Source: JADHLN01 sp965658435 (GTDB lineage Bacteria; Pseudomonadota; Alphaproteobacteria; Rickettsiales; JABIRX01). From it: a stretch of 47,070 nt of DNA. Within the stretch, counting starts at the first letter, position 1. Each line of letters begins with the position of its first letter. The position numbers and the translations under genes are program-made. Shown here one piece after another: positions 37,045-45,539 of this stretch. Below the pieces are notes generated by a model, which saw nothing but the letters and a program-made list of their open reading frames with translations, did no database searches and had not been told where the DNA came from. The stretch lies in NCBI GenBank assembly GCA_965658435.1, contig CBFHSE010000007.1:1-47070 (forward strand), in the 5' to 3' direction.

Positions 37045-37561
37045 AATATATTGAAAATAACATAATAGTTACTAATGCTGAGAAAATACCTGCTACAACA
37101 TCATCTAACATAATGGATGTAACGCCTTTTAATTTCTTATCGCAATAACCAACTAATGATGGCTTAACTATATCAAATATCCTAAACCAGATAAAACTAA
37201 CTATTATTAGATATAAGATATTAATATCATCAAAAAATATCGATAAAATACTATAAGAAAATAGCTGGGCGATATATTGCCCTACATATTCATCTGCAAC
37301 AACCTCGCTAGGGTCTTTGTCATCTAAATTTTTAACATATAGATAAACAGCAATAGTTAATATTGGAATTGTAATTATTAAATGAACATAATAACTAGTT
37401 AAATTTTTTAACTGCAAAAAATCTAAGTAAAAATAGAATTCTACAGCAGGTACAATTGAGCCCAAGGTACCTGGAAAATATTTAAATTTTCCTACCCAAA
37501 ATAAAGTTGAAATAATTAAGAAAGGATTAAATATAGATGCGGGTTGTTTCTTATGAGACAT
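37031..37561 (-). CDS. pgpA: Phosphatidylglycerophosphatase A
   Basis: Removes the terminal phosphate of phosphatidylglycerol phosphate in the inner membrane. The 176-residue product has the motif KFKYFPGTLGS near the N-terminus and DKDPSEVVADEYVGQYIA in the middle, with several membrane segments and a further conserved VKPSLVGYCDKKLKGVTSIM region. The ATG overlaps the ispDF end by 11 bases. The ispDF-pgpA-cinA order is common in alphaproteobacteria. Confidence 0.92.
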   Translation of the reverse strand: MSHKKQPASIFNPFLIISTLFWVGKFKYFPGTLGSIVPAVEFYFYLDFLQLKNLTSYYVHLIITIPILTIAVYLYVKNLDDKDPSEVVADEYVGQYIAQLFSYSILSIFFDDINILYLIIVSFIWFRIFDIVKPSLVGYCDKKLKGVTSIMLDDVVAGIFSALVTIMLFSIYYVIS

Positions 37562-38696
37562 ATTGGTTTATTAATGAGTTAGCAATAACAGTTATTCCTT
37601 CAGACCTACCATTATATCCCAAACCCTCTGTAGTAGTTGCTTTAACTGAAATAAATGATTGATCTAATTCCAAGATATTTGCTAAAGATAATCTAATATT
37701 ATCTCTAAAATGAGAAATTTTTGGTGCCTCACAGATAATAGTCGTATCAATATTAACAATTTTTGCGTTATGTTTAGCTAAAATAGCTAATATTTCTTTT
37801 ATAAAAAAACTTGAATCTTTATCCTTATATCTTGGATCACTATCAGGAAAATATTGACCTATATCTCCAAGAGCTAAGGAACCAAGAAGAGAGTCAGCAA
37901 TAGCATGTAGCAAAACATCACCATCAGAATAAGCAATAATTTCATATTTACTTGATATTGCAATTCCTCCAAGCATGATATTAAAATCACCGATTTTATT
38001 GCCAAATCTATGGACATCATAGCCTTGGCCAATTCTAGTAACTAAATTTTTATTTAAGCTCATTTTAACGTTATTATAATCATGAATATTTGTAATTTTT
38101 AAATTTATATCCTCACCTAATATATAATCTAAATTTAACCCCTCCTTTTCAATCAGAATAGAATCATCTGTCATATTTAAGCCCTTATATTTTTCATGAA
38201 GATCTAAAATTATCTTATAATTAAAAATTTGTGGAGTTTGAATTCTAATAATGTCTTTTCTATTAATATTCTTAATATTATTAGATTTATCTCTAATAGA
38301 ATCATATATTGGTATATATGGAACTACAAAATCACTACCAGAAGAATATAATCTATTGAGCAGTTCTTTTGAAGCTAATGGTCTAGCCCCATCATGAATA
38401 ATTACTTTTTGAATGTTAAATTCATGATATTTTTTTAAAGCATTATATACTGATCCTTGTCTATCTTTATCACCAAAAACAATATCAATATCAGGATATT
38501 TTATAATTAATTTACCATAAAATTTTTTATGATCTTTAGATACAACAACACATATCTTATTAATATTCGGATAGTTATTAAATAATTTAATACTATATTC
38601 TATAATCATTAAATTATGAAGATATTCATATTGTTTTGGCTGTTCAGAATCATATCGTTTAGACATGCCAGCAGCTAAAATAACAGCTAAATTCAT
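37551..38696 (-). CDS. ispDF: Bifunctional IspD/IspF of the MEP pathway
   Basis: Carries out two non-consecutive steps of isoprenoid synthesis: CTP:2-C-methylerythritol 4-phosphate cytidylyltransferase, and MECDP synthase. The 381-residue fusion is typical of alphaproteobacteria. The N-terminal IspD domain has LAAGMSKRY, QPKQYEYL and VIIHDGARPL. The C-terminal IspF domain starts near RIGQGYDVHRFG (metal Asp and His), then AYSDGDVLLHAIADSLLG, GDIGQYFPDSDPRYKD and VKATTTEGLGYNGRSEGI. All key residues I can check are present. Confidence 0.97.
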   Translation of the reverse strand: MNLAVILAAGMSKRYDSEQPKQYEYLHNLMIIEYSIKLFNNYPNINKICVVVSKDHKKFYGKLIIKYPDIDIVFGDKDRQGSVYNALKKYHEFNIQKVIIHDGARPLASKELLNRLYSSGSDFVVPYIPIYDSIRDKSNNIKNINRKDIIRIQTPQIFNYKIILDLHEKYKGLNMTDDSILIEKEGLNLDYILGEDINLKITNIHDYNNVKMSLNKNLVTRIGQGYDVHRFGNKIGDFNIMLGGIAISSKYEIIAYSDGDVLLHAIADSLLGSLALGDIGQYFPDSDPRYKDKDSSFFIKEILAILAKHNAKIVNIDTTIICEAPKISHFRDNIRLSLANILELDQSFISVKATTTEGLGYNGRSEGITVIANSLINQYVS

Positions 38697-38702
38697 TTTA
38701 TA

Positions 38703-38730
38703 TTGAAACTTAATTTGAATTATTTATAGT
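38703..38730 (+). promoter_or_regulatory. Putative promoter of rpsT
   Basis: TTGAAA at 38703-38708 and TATAGT at 38725-38730 are 16 bases apart, giving a leader of about 28 bases before the rpsT ATG. It overlaps the opposing ispDF promoter, so the two polymerase sites could compete. Confidence 0.4.
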
Positions 38731-38751
38731 TACACAGTTTTTAATTAACAA
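38723..38751 (-). promoter_or_regulatory. Putative promoter of the ispDF-pgpA-pncC operon
   Basis: On the minus strand TTGTTA (complement of 38746-38751) and TATAAA (complement of 38723-38728) are separated by exactly 17 bases, with the -10 about 27 bases before the ispDF ATG. Confidence 0.42.
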
Positions 38752-38764
38752 CTATAAAATAATT

Positions 38765-39028
38765 ATGGCTAACCACGCATCTGCTAAAAAAAGAATAAAG
38801 CAATCTGAGAAAAAAAAATCATTAAATAATAATAGAAAATCTCAGATTAAAACATCAATAAAAACTCTTAATGAACAAATTGATAAAAAAGATAAAAACT
38901 CTGCAAAAAAACAGGCAGTTAAAGTTGAATCAGTTATTATGAAATCTGTATCTAAAGGAGTTCTTAAAAAAGAAACTGCTTCAAGAATCATTAGCAGATT
39001 GATTAAAAAAATAAAAAAACTTAGCTAA
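38765..39028 (+). CDS. rpsT: 30S ribosomal protein S20
   Basis: Small, lysine-rich protein that binds 16S rRNA early in 30S assembly. The 87 residues start MANHASAKKRIKQSEKKK and end with SRIISRLIKKIKKLS, a classic S20 layout of a three-helix bundle. Length is normal. Divergent from ispDF; recG follows 16 bases after the stop. Confidence 0.97.
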   Translation: MANHASAKKRIKQSEKKKSLNNNRKSQIKTSIKTLNEQIDKKDKNSAKKQAVKVESVIMKSVSKGVLKKETASRIISRLIKKIKKLS

Positions 39029-39044
39029 ATAGTAAAATATTCGC

Positions 39045-41108
39045 ATGAATATTTTTTCAGATATATCAATATTAAAGGGTGTTGGCTATAAATCCAAAGA
39101 AAATATTGTAAAACTTATATCTGGTACTAGAATAATAGATCTATTACTACATCTGCCCAATAAAATAATAGATAGATCTATTTCAGATAACATTACAAAT
39201 ACTGATCCAAATAAACCTTTTACAGTATTAGTTACAATAATAAAACATCAAAAAGGCTTTAAAAAACTTCCTCATAAAGTAATTTGTAGCTCAGATTTTT
39301 ATGATCACATAGAAATAAATTATTTCAATAGCAACATAAAATATCTTATTGATTTATTACCTGTAGGATCTCAAAAAATAATCAGCGGTAAAGCAAGAAT
39401 TTTTAATAATAAAATACAAATTAATCACCCAGAGAAAATAATTAGTCCAGATAATTATAGCAATAATTATGAAGCAAATTATCCTCTAACAAATAATTTA
39501 GGGCAAAATTTAATTCAAAAATTAATTCAAAGAGCAAGCAATATAATTGATGATTTGCCTGAATGGCAAGATCAAGAGTTAATTAAACAAGAAAAATTCC
39601 TTAATTTCAAAGAAACTATAAATAAAATACATAATCCAACAAATAGCACGCAAATTGGACATAACTCCAACTATATTAGAAGAATTGCCTATGATGAATT
39701 TCTAAGTATGCAAATTGCATTAAACATAGCAAATATGAATAACATAGAAATAAAAACAAAACCGATAAAATGTGGAAGAGAAAAAGAAAAAATATTACAA
39801 GAAAAATTAAGCTACAATTTAACTAAAGACCAAGAGCAAGCAGTTAAAGAGATTATCAATGATCTTGAATCAGAAAAAATAATGAACCGACTACTACAAG
39901 GAGATGTTGGTACAGGAAAAACGATTGTAGCAGCAATAGCATGCCTAAATATTATCGAAGCAGGTTATCAAGCTGCATTTATGGTACCCACATCAATTTT
40001 AGCTAAACAACAATATGAATTTTTTATAGATATATTTACTGATTTAGGCGTAAAATCAGCATTAATAACAGGAAAAACAACAAAAAAAGAAAGGGCTATA
40101 TTATTAGAGGAAATAAAAAATGGAAATATCCAACTTGTAGTGGGTACACATGCATTAATTTATGAAGAAATTAACTTTAAAAATTTGGCGCTAACAGTAA
40201 TTGATGAGCAGCATAGATTTGGTGTAAATCAAAGAATAAATTTAATTGATAAGGGGCTTAAAAGTAATTTTCTACTAATGTCAGCAACCCCTATACCAAG
40301 AACATTAACACTTTCATTATATGGAGATCTAGAGCTATCTATCATAAAGGAAAAACCAGCAAATAGGCAAAATATAGAAACAAGCATAATCGCAAATGAT
40401 AAAATTAACGAGATAATTCAAAGGATTAAACACGCTCTTAGTAAAAATGAAAAAATTTATTGGATATGTCCCCTTGTAAATGAATCTGAAAACTCTAATT
40501 ATATCTCAACAATTGAGCGCTATGAGCAATTCAAAAAATTTTTTGGAGATATTGTAGGAATGGTTCACGGTCAAATGAAACAAGAGGAAAAAGATGATGA
40601 GTTAAACAAATTTATAAATAATCAATATAAAATATTAATAGCAACAACAGTAATAGAAGTTGGTGTTAATGTAACCGACGCAACAATAATGATTATTGAA
40701 AATGCAGAATCATATGGTTTGTCTCAATTACATCAATTGAGAGGTAGAATAGGAAGAGGTAACCTAAAAGGTAAAACATTATTAATTTATGATAAAAACA
40801 ATGCTAGTAAAACATCTTTAAAGAGACTTGCTATATTACGAGAGACTAATGATGGCTTTAAAATTGCTGAAAAAGACTTAGAATTAAGAGGAAGCGGAGA
40901 AATATTAGGAACCAAGCAAAGTGGGTTGCCGCAATTTAAAATAGCCTCCCTTGAAGCCCATAAAGATCTCTTAATAAAAGCCCATAAAGATGCAAGAATA
41001 ATTATAAATAATGATCCAGAATTAGTAAAAGAAAGAGGGAAAAAAATAAGAATATTACTTGAGATATTTAATTATAAAGAAAAGCTGAAATTAAAAAATT
41101 ATGGATAA
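39045..41108 (+). CDS. recG: ATP-dependent DNA helicase RecG
   Basis: Branch-migration helicase for stalled replication forks. The 687-residue product has the N-terminal wedge (OB-fold) domain, then helicase motifs: LLQGDVGTGKTIVA (I), IDEQHRFG (II, DEQH), LMSATPIPRTL (III), ATTVIEVGVNV and HQLRGRIGRG (VI). RecG hallmarks include DGFKIAEKDLELRGSGEILGTKQSG near the end. Length and all motifs are normal. Confidence 0.97.
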   Translation: MNIFSDISILKGVGYKSKENIVKLISGTRIIDLLLHLPNKIIDRSISDNITNTDPNKPFTVLVTIIKHQKGFKKLPHKVICSSDFYDHIEINYFNSNIKYLIDLLPVGSQKIISGKARIFNNKIQINHPEKIISPDNYSNNYEANYPLTNNLGQNLIQKLIQRASNIIDDLPEWQDQELIKQEKFLNFKETINKIHNPTNSTQIGHNSNYIRRIAYDEFLSMQIALNIANMNNIEIKTKPIKCGREKEKILQEKLSYNLTKDQEQAVKEIINDLESEKIMNRLLQGDVGTGKTIVAAIACLNIIEAGYQAAFMVPTSILAKQQYEFFIDIFTDLGVKSALITGKTTKKERAILLEEIKNGNIQLVVGTHALIYEEINFKNLALTVIDEQHRFGVNQRINLIDKGLKSNFLLMSATPIPRTLTLSLYGDLELSIIKEKPANRQNIETSIIANDKINEIIQRIKHALSKNEKIYWICPLVNESENSNYISTIERYEQFKKFFGDIVGMVHGQMKQEEKDDELNKFINNQYKILIATTVIEVGVNVTDATIMIIENAESYGLSQLHQLRGRIGRGNLKGKTLLIYDKNNASKTSLKRLAILRETNDGFKIAEKDLELRGSGEILGTKQSGLPQFKIASLEAHKDLLIKAHKDARIIINNDPELVKERGKKIRILLEIFNYKEKLKLKNYG

Positions 41109-41147
41109 TTATATAAAATATTGTTAAATAAATAAAAATATTGAAAA

Positions 41148-42461
41148 ATGTCTAAATTCTACAAACCCCAAGAAATAAAAGATAATAACCTAAATCTTAT
41201 TAATTGTAACATTATAGATCCTGAATCAAATTATAATGAAACAGGAAATATAATAATAACAAATGGTATTATCAAAGAATTTGGTCCAAATCTTAAAATA
41301 GATAAAAATATTAAAACTATTGATTGTAATGGTAAAATAGTTGCACCAGGCTTAATAGATATTCAAGTGCATTTTAGAGATCCTGGGCAAACAAATAAGG
41401 AAGACATAATAACCGGAAGTAAAGCAGCTATCTCAGGAGGAGTAACATCAGTAGTTTGTCAGCCTAACACTAAGCCAACAATAGATAATACTGTAATTGC
41501 AAATTATATAAAATATAAAAGTGAATTAGAATCATATTGTAATATATATCTTTATGCTGCCATTACTAAAAATTTAAAAGGAGATGAACTTTCAGAATTA
41601 ATATCGCTCTCAGAATTAGACAATGTAGTAGGATTCACAGATGACGGGCTTCCAATAATGAATAGCTATATTATGAGAAGAGCATTTGAGCATGCTAAAG
41701 CATTAAATATGGTAGTTGCACAACATGCAGAAGACCTTAATTTATCAAATAAAGGATGTATAAATGAAGGTAAAGTTTCAGAAGAGATTGGAGTAAGAGG
41801 AATACCTAATATTTCAGAATCAATAATAGTAGCAAGAGATATTGATCTAGTTAGACTAACTGGAGCAAAATATCATGTTCTTCATGTTTCAGCAAAAGAA
41901 ACATTACCCTATATAAGGCAGGCTAAAAAAGAAGGATTACCAGTAACCGCAGAAGTATCACCCCATCATTTTACTTTAACAGAAGAAGATGTACTAAAGT
42001 ATAATACTAATGCCAAAATGAATCCACCATTAAGATCAAAAGAAGATAAGGAAGCACTTATTGAGGCATTATGTGATGGAACTATAGACGCTATAGCAAC
42101 AGATCATGCACCACATGATTATCATTCCAAAAATACAAGCCTAGAGCAAGCAGCATTTGGTATTACAGGTTTAGAAACAATGCTACCAATTAGCCTAGAA
42201 CTTTATCATAAAAAGAAAATCTCATTAAATGATCTACTTGCTAAACTAACATGCAAACCTGCAGATATAATTAATATTAAAGCAGGAAGAATTAAAAAAG
42301 GATATAATGCAGATATATGTATTATTGACTTAGATCAAGAATGGAAAATAGATATTAACAATTCACATTCTAAGTCAAAAAACTCTCCTTTTAATAATAG
42401 AAAGGTTAAAGGAAGAGTTTTAAAAACTATAAAAGCTGGAAAATTAGTCTATGAGCTATAA
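41148..42461 (+). CDS. pyrC: Dihydroorotase, class I
   Basis: Cyclises N-carbamoyl-aspartate to dihydroorotate in pyrimidine synthesis. The 437-residue amidohydrolase has a metal-site strand IDIQVHFRDPG, SGGVTSVVCQPNTKPT, AQHAED, VLHVSA, EVSPHHFTL, MNPPLRSKED and ATDHAPHDYH. The first His of the usual HxH pair is replaced by Gln73 while His75 remains; the other metal ligands and the catalytic Asp (TDHAPH) are present. It could be an alphaproteobacterial variant or a reduced-activity enzyme. No pyrB lies nearby. Confidence 0.88.
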   Translation: MSKFYKPQEIKDNNLNLINCNIIDPESNYNETGNIIITNGIIKEFGPNLKIDKNIKTIDCNGKIVAPGLIDIQVHFRDPGQTNKEDIITGSKAAISGGVTSVVCQPNTKPTIDNTVIANYIKYKSELESYCNIYLYAAITKNLKGDELSELISLSELDNVVGFTDDGLPIMNSYIMRRAFEHAKALNMVVAQHAEDLNLSNKGCINEGKVSEEIGVRGIPNISESIIVARDIDLVRLTGAKYHVLHVSAKETLPYIRQAKKEGLPVTAEVSPHHFTLTEEDVLKYNTNAKMNPPLRSKEDKEALIEALCDGTIDAIATDHAPHDYHSKNTSLEQAAFGITGLETMLPISLELYHKKKISLNDLLAKLTCKPADIINIKAGRIKKGYNADICIIDLDQEWKIDINNSHSKSKNSPFNNRKVKGRVLKTIKAGKLVYEL

Positions 42462-42476
42462 TCTAATAAAGATTAT
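42458..42476. terminator. Possible bidirectional hairpin between pyrC and the DUF1467 gene
   Basis: A perfect seven-base inverted repeat (ATAATCT/AGATTAT) with a five-base loop covers the stop codons of the two convergent genes. It has one G-C pair and only a short T run on either side, so termination activity is uncertain. Confidence 0.25.
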
Positions 42477-42687
42477 TTAGTAAATAAGCTGTAAATAAAT
42501 ATTGAAATAAAAATGTTAAGGGAAAGGCAATTATTGTTACAATAATAAATTTTCTAAATAAATATAAAGAATTTATTTCCTTTTTATAAATTTCTTTTTT
42601 ATTAATTTCTTTCTCTTTTATGCCAATTGGCAAAGCAATAAAAAAACAAATCCACCAAATACATAAATAAGCAATAATTATGGTCAT
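42463..42687 (-). CDS. DUF1467-family small membrane protein
   Basis: A 74-residue protein of unknown function with two membrane segments (about 3-22 and 46-70) joined by a Lys/Glu-rich loop. The opening IIAYLCIWWICFFIALPIGI matches DUF1467, a family of short alphaproteobacterial inner-membrane proteins that begin with a Trp-Trp segment followed by a P-x-G. It starts directly after the dut stop codon, so the two genes are surely cotranscribed. It stops with TAG, overlapping the pyrC-side hairpin. Confidence 0.72.
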   Translation of the reverse strand: MTIIIAYLCIWWICFFIALPIGIKEKEINKKEIYKKEINSLYLFRKFIIVTIIAFPLTFLFQYLFTAYLLNNLY

Positions 42688-43128
42688 TTATGTTCCAGTT
42701 GATCCAAAACCACCCTCACCTCTTGAGGTTTCATCAAGATTATCAACATAATCGAAATTTACATATTCATATTTAGCAATAACCATTTGAGCAATTCTTT
42801 GACCTTTAGTTACAATAAAATCATCATTACCATGATTAATTAAAATAACACCAACTTCTCCACGATAATCAGAATCAATAGTTCCTGGGCTATTTAAAAC
42901 AGTAACAGAATTTTTTAAAGCAAGACCAGATCTAGGTCTAATTTGTGCTTCATAACCTTCTGGCAAGGCCATAGCAATCCCAGTAGGTATTAATTTAGAA
43001 GAATTAGGTTTAATAATTATATCCTGATCATTATTAGCTCTTAGATCTATACCTGCGCTACCTTTAGTGGCATAACTAAGATTATCACTTGATAAAGTTT
43101 TATCTAACAGTTTTATTTGCAATTTCAT
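42688..43128 (-). CDS. dut: Deoxyuridine 5'-triphosphate nucleotidohydrolase
   Basis: Hydrolyses dUTP to dUMP, keeping uracil out of DNA and feeding thymidylate synthesis. The 146-residue product carries all five dUTPase motifs in order: GSAGIDLRAN, RPRSGLALK, GTIDSDYRGEVGVILIN, RIAQMVIAKY and the P-loop-like RGEGGFGSTG at the C-terminus. Normal trimeric-type length. Confidence 0.97.
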   Translation of the reverse strand: MKLQIKLLDKTLSSDNLSYATKGSAGIDLRANNDQDIIIKPNSSKLIPTGIAMALPEGYEAQIRPRSGLALKNSVTVLNSPGTIDSDYRGEVGVILINHGNDDFIVTKGQRIAQMVIAKYEYVNFDYVDNLDETSRGEGGFGSTGT

Positions 43129-43198
43129 TGATTAAAAGTTATTTTATTAAAAAATTTAATTTAAACCATTAAAATATTCTTTCAAGGTTTTAATAGTT

Positions 43199-44185
43199 AT
43201 GGAAATATTATTATCTGCAATTCAACCTACAGGAAATATACATATTGGAAATTATCTTGGTAGCATCACTAACTGGATAAAATTACAAAATAAATATAAA
43301 TCAATATTCTCAATTGTAGATCTTCATGCCTTAACTAATTCTAAGCTAGAAGAAAATCTTCATAATAATAGCTTAAAAACATTAGCAACATATTTAGCAT
43401 CAGGCATAGATGCAAATAAATCACTAATATTTAGACAATCAGATGTTAAAGCTCATTGTGAGCTATTTTGGATTCTAAACTGCATCACCCAAATAGGAAA
43501 GCTAAATAGAATGACTCAGTTTAAGGAAAAAACTGGTAAAAACAAAGAAAAAGCTAATCTTGGTCTTTATAATTATCCCATATTAATGGCCGCAGACATA
43601 ATGCTTTACAAAGCATCTAAAGTTCCAGTAGGTGATGATCAAAAACAACATATAGAATTAGCCAATGAAATAATTCAAACATTTAACCATAAATATGATA
43701 ATAATTATTTTAAAAAAATAGAAGTAATAATTAATGAAAATAACAAAAGAATTATGTCGCTTCGAGATGCAAATAATAAAATGAGTAAATCAGATCCATC
43801 TGAATATAGCAGAATCAATATTTTTGATGATAATGATCAGATTAAATCTAAAATAATGAAAGCAAAAACAGATAATACAGCAAATTTATCAGACAATCTT
43901 GATAACAGACCTGAAATTATGAATTTAATCAAAATATTCAGTGCCTTTACCGATAAAAACAGCCAAATAATTATAAATCAATATAATGATCTAGGACATA
44001 AAAAATTAAAAACTGATCTTACAGAAATTATAATAAATAAATTAGAGCCAATAAGAAATGAAGCATTAAAACTCTTAGATAATAAAATAGATCTAGAAAA
44101 TATACTTATCAAAAACTCTAAAAAAGCATCTGAAATTGCAGATAAAAACATAAAAGAAATTAAAAAAATTATAGGTATTAATTAA
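43199..44185 (+). CDS. trpS: Tryptophanyl-tRNA synthetase
   Basis: Class I synthetase charging tRNA-Trp. The 328-residue product has the HIGH-like motif in SAIQPTGNIHIGNYLGSI, the PVGDDQKQHIELAN segment that binds substrate, and the KMSKS loop at residues 194-198 (NNKMSKSDPSEY). Length is normal for bacterial TrpS. Its TAA shares one base with the nadA ATG. Confidence 0.97.
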   Translation: MEILLSAIQPTGNIHIGNYLGSITNWIKLQNKYKSIFSIVDLHALTNSKLEENLHNNSLKTLATYLASGIDANKSLIFRQSDVKAHCELFWILNCITQIGKLNRMTQFKEKTGKNKEKANLGLYNYPILMAADIMLYKASKVPVGDDQKQHIELANEIIQTFNHKYDNNYFKKIEVIINENNKRIMSLRDANNKMSKSDPSEYSRINIFDDNDQIKSKIMKAKTDNTANLSDNLDNRPEIMNLIKIFSAFTDKNSQIIINQYNDLGHKKLKTDLTEIIINKLEPIRNEALKLLDNKIDLENILIKNSKKASEIADKNIKEIKKIIGIN

Positions 44186-45120
44186 TGCAAGAAGAAACAT
44201 TAATTCCCAAGATAAAAAACCTATTAAAAAGTAAAAACGCCATATTGCTTGCTCACTATTATCAAGAGGATTCTATTCAAGATATAGCTGATTTTGTTGG
44301 AGACTCTCTCGATCTATCAAAAAAAGCTGCGACAACTGATGCTGATATAATCCTATTTTCAGGAGTAAAATTTATGGCAGATGTTGCTAAAATTTTAAAT
44401 CCTAACAAGAAAGTATTAGTACCTGATTTAAACGCAGGATGTTCACTTGAAGAATCTTGTCCACCAGAGAAATTTAAAGAATTTTGTCAGCTACATAGTG
44501 ATCATTTAGTCATAAGCTATATAAATTGCTCTGCAGAAGTTAAAGCACTATCAGATATTATAGTTACTTCCTCAAATGCAGAGGCAATTATTAATTCACT
44601 AGATAAAAACGAAAAAATTATTTTTGCTCCAGATAAAAATTTAGGAAATTACCTAAATAAAAAAACTGGAAGAAACATGAAATTATGGCAAGGATCATGC
44701 ATTGTTCATGAACAATTTTCCTTAAAAAAATTAATCCAGTTAAAAGAAAGATTCCCAGATGCAAATGTAATTGCACATCCAGAATGTCCAGAATATCTTC
44801 TTGATGAATCAGATTTTATAGGATCAACATCAAAATTATTAAATTATGTTAAAGAATCATCTAATGAAAATATTATTGTTCTTACTGAGTCAGGTATTAT
44901 TCATCAAATGAATAAAATTAACCCCAAAATTAATTATCATATAGTTCCAGCAATAAATGATAATTCATGCACAAATTGTAGCAAATGCCCATTTATGAAA
45001 ATGAATAATATAGAAAAAATATATAACACTATTCTAAATGAAGTAAATGAAATAACTCTCCCATTTAATCTTAAAAATAAAGCAAAAAAACCCCTAGAAA
45101 GAATGCTCGCTATAAAATGA
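44185..45120 (+). CDS. nadA: Quinolinate synthase A
   Basis: [4Fe-4S] enzyme condensing iminoaspartate with dihydroxyacetone phosphate to quinolinate for NAD synthesis. The 311-residue product has AHYYQEDSIQDIADFVGDSL, FSGVKFMADVAKIL and the cluster cysteines Cys86 (NAGCSLEESCP), Cys172 (GSCIVHEQF) and the C-terminal CTNCSKCPFM group (262, 265, 268). nadB and nadC are not in the window. Coupled to trpS upstream, and its TGA overlaps the next start codon. Confidence 0.96.
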   Translation: MQEETLIPKIKNLLKSKNAILLAHYYQEDSIQDIADFVGDSLDLSKKAATTDADIILFSGVKFMADVAKILNPNKKVLVPDLNAGCSLEESCPPEKFKEFCQLHSDHLVISYINCSAEVKALSDIIVTSSNAEAIINSLDKNEKIIFAPDKNLGNYLNKKTGRNMKLWQGSCIVHEQFSLKKLIQLKERFPDANVIAHPECPEYLLDESDFIGSTSKLLNYVKESSNENIIVLTESGIIHQMNKINPKINYHIVPAINDNSCTNCSKCPFMKMNNIEKIYNTILNEVNEITLPFNLKNKAKKPLERMLAIK

Positions 45121-45539
45121 GTAAAAAATTATTAAAAATAGGAGAAATTATTTTTAAAGAGAGAAAAAGGCAAAAATTACGTATAGATTTTGTTGCTAAG
45201 GAGATAAATATTTCAAAAGAATATGTAAAAATGATTGAGAATGGAACACTAGATAATAAATTATCAAAAATTCTTACTTCTAGATATTTAGGTATATATA
45301 TGTCTCTTCTTAACATAAAATCTAATGAATATTTAAAAGATTATTTAGAAAAAGATAAAAAAGAAAATTATAGTTTTAATAAATATATAATTAGTAAAAT
45401 ATCTAAAAATAATATATCAATCTTAACAATATTAGCATTTATTATTTTTATAATAATTACAAATCTATATCTAGAAAAAAATGTCCTCTACCAGAAGGAA
45501 CAAATGACCCAAAAGATAAAAATATTATATCAAAATTAA
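45117..45539 (+). CDS. Small HTH protein with one membrane helix, RodZ-like architecture
   Basis: 140 residues. An N-terminal XRE/HTH_25-type helix-turn-helix (about 6-65: IGEIIFKERKRQKLRIDFVA, then INISKEYVKMIENG) is followed by a basic linker, one membrane helix (about 98-119: ISILTILAFIIFIIITNLYL) and a short tail. The order HTH then membrane segment resembles RodZ, but the periplasmic domain of RodZ is missing. The ATG overlaps the nadA stop (ATGA), and the end overlaps gcvPB by four bases. A link to cell-shape control is only an inference from the fold order. Confidence 0.6.
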   Translation: MSKKLLKIGEIIFKERKRQKLRIDFVAKEINISKEYVKMIENGTLDNKLSKILTSRYLGIYMSLLNIKSNEYLKDYLEKDKKENYSFNKYIISKISKNNISILTILAFIIFIIITNLYLEKNVLYQKEQMTQKIKILYQN

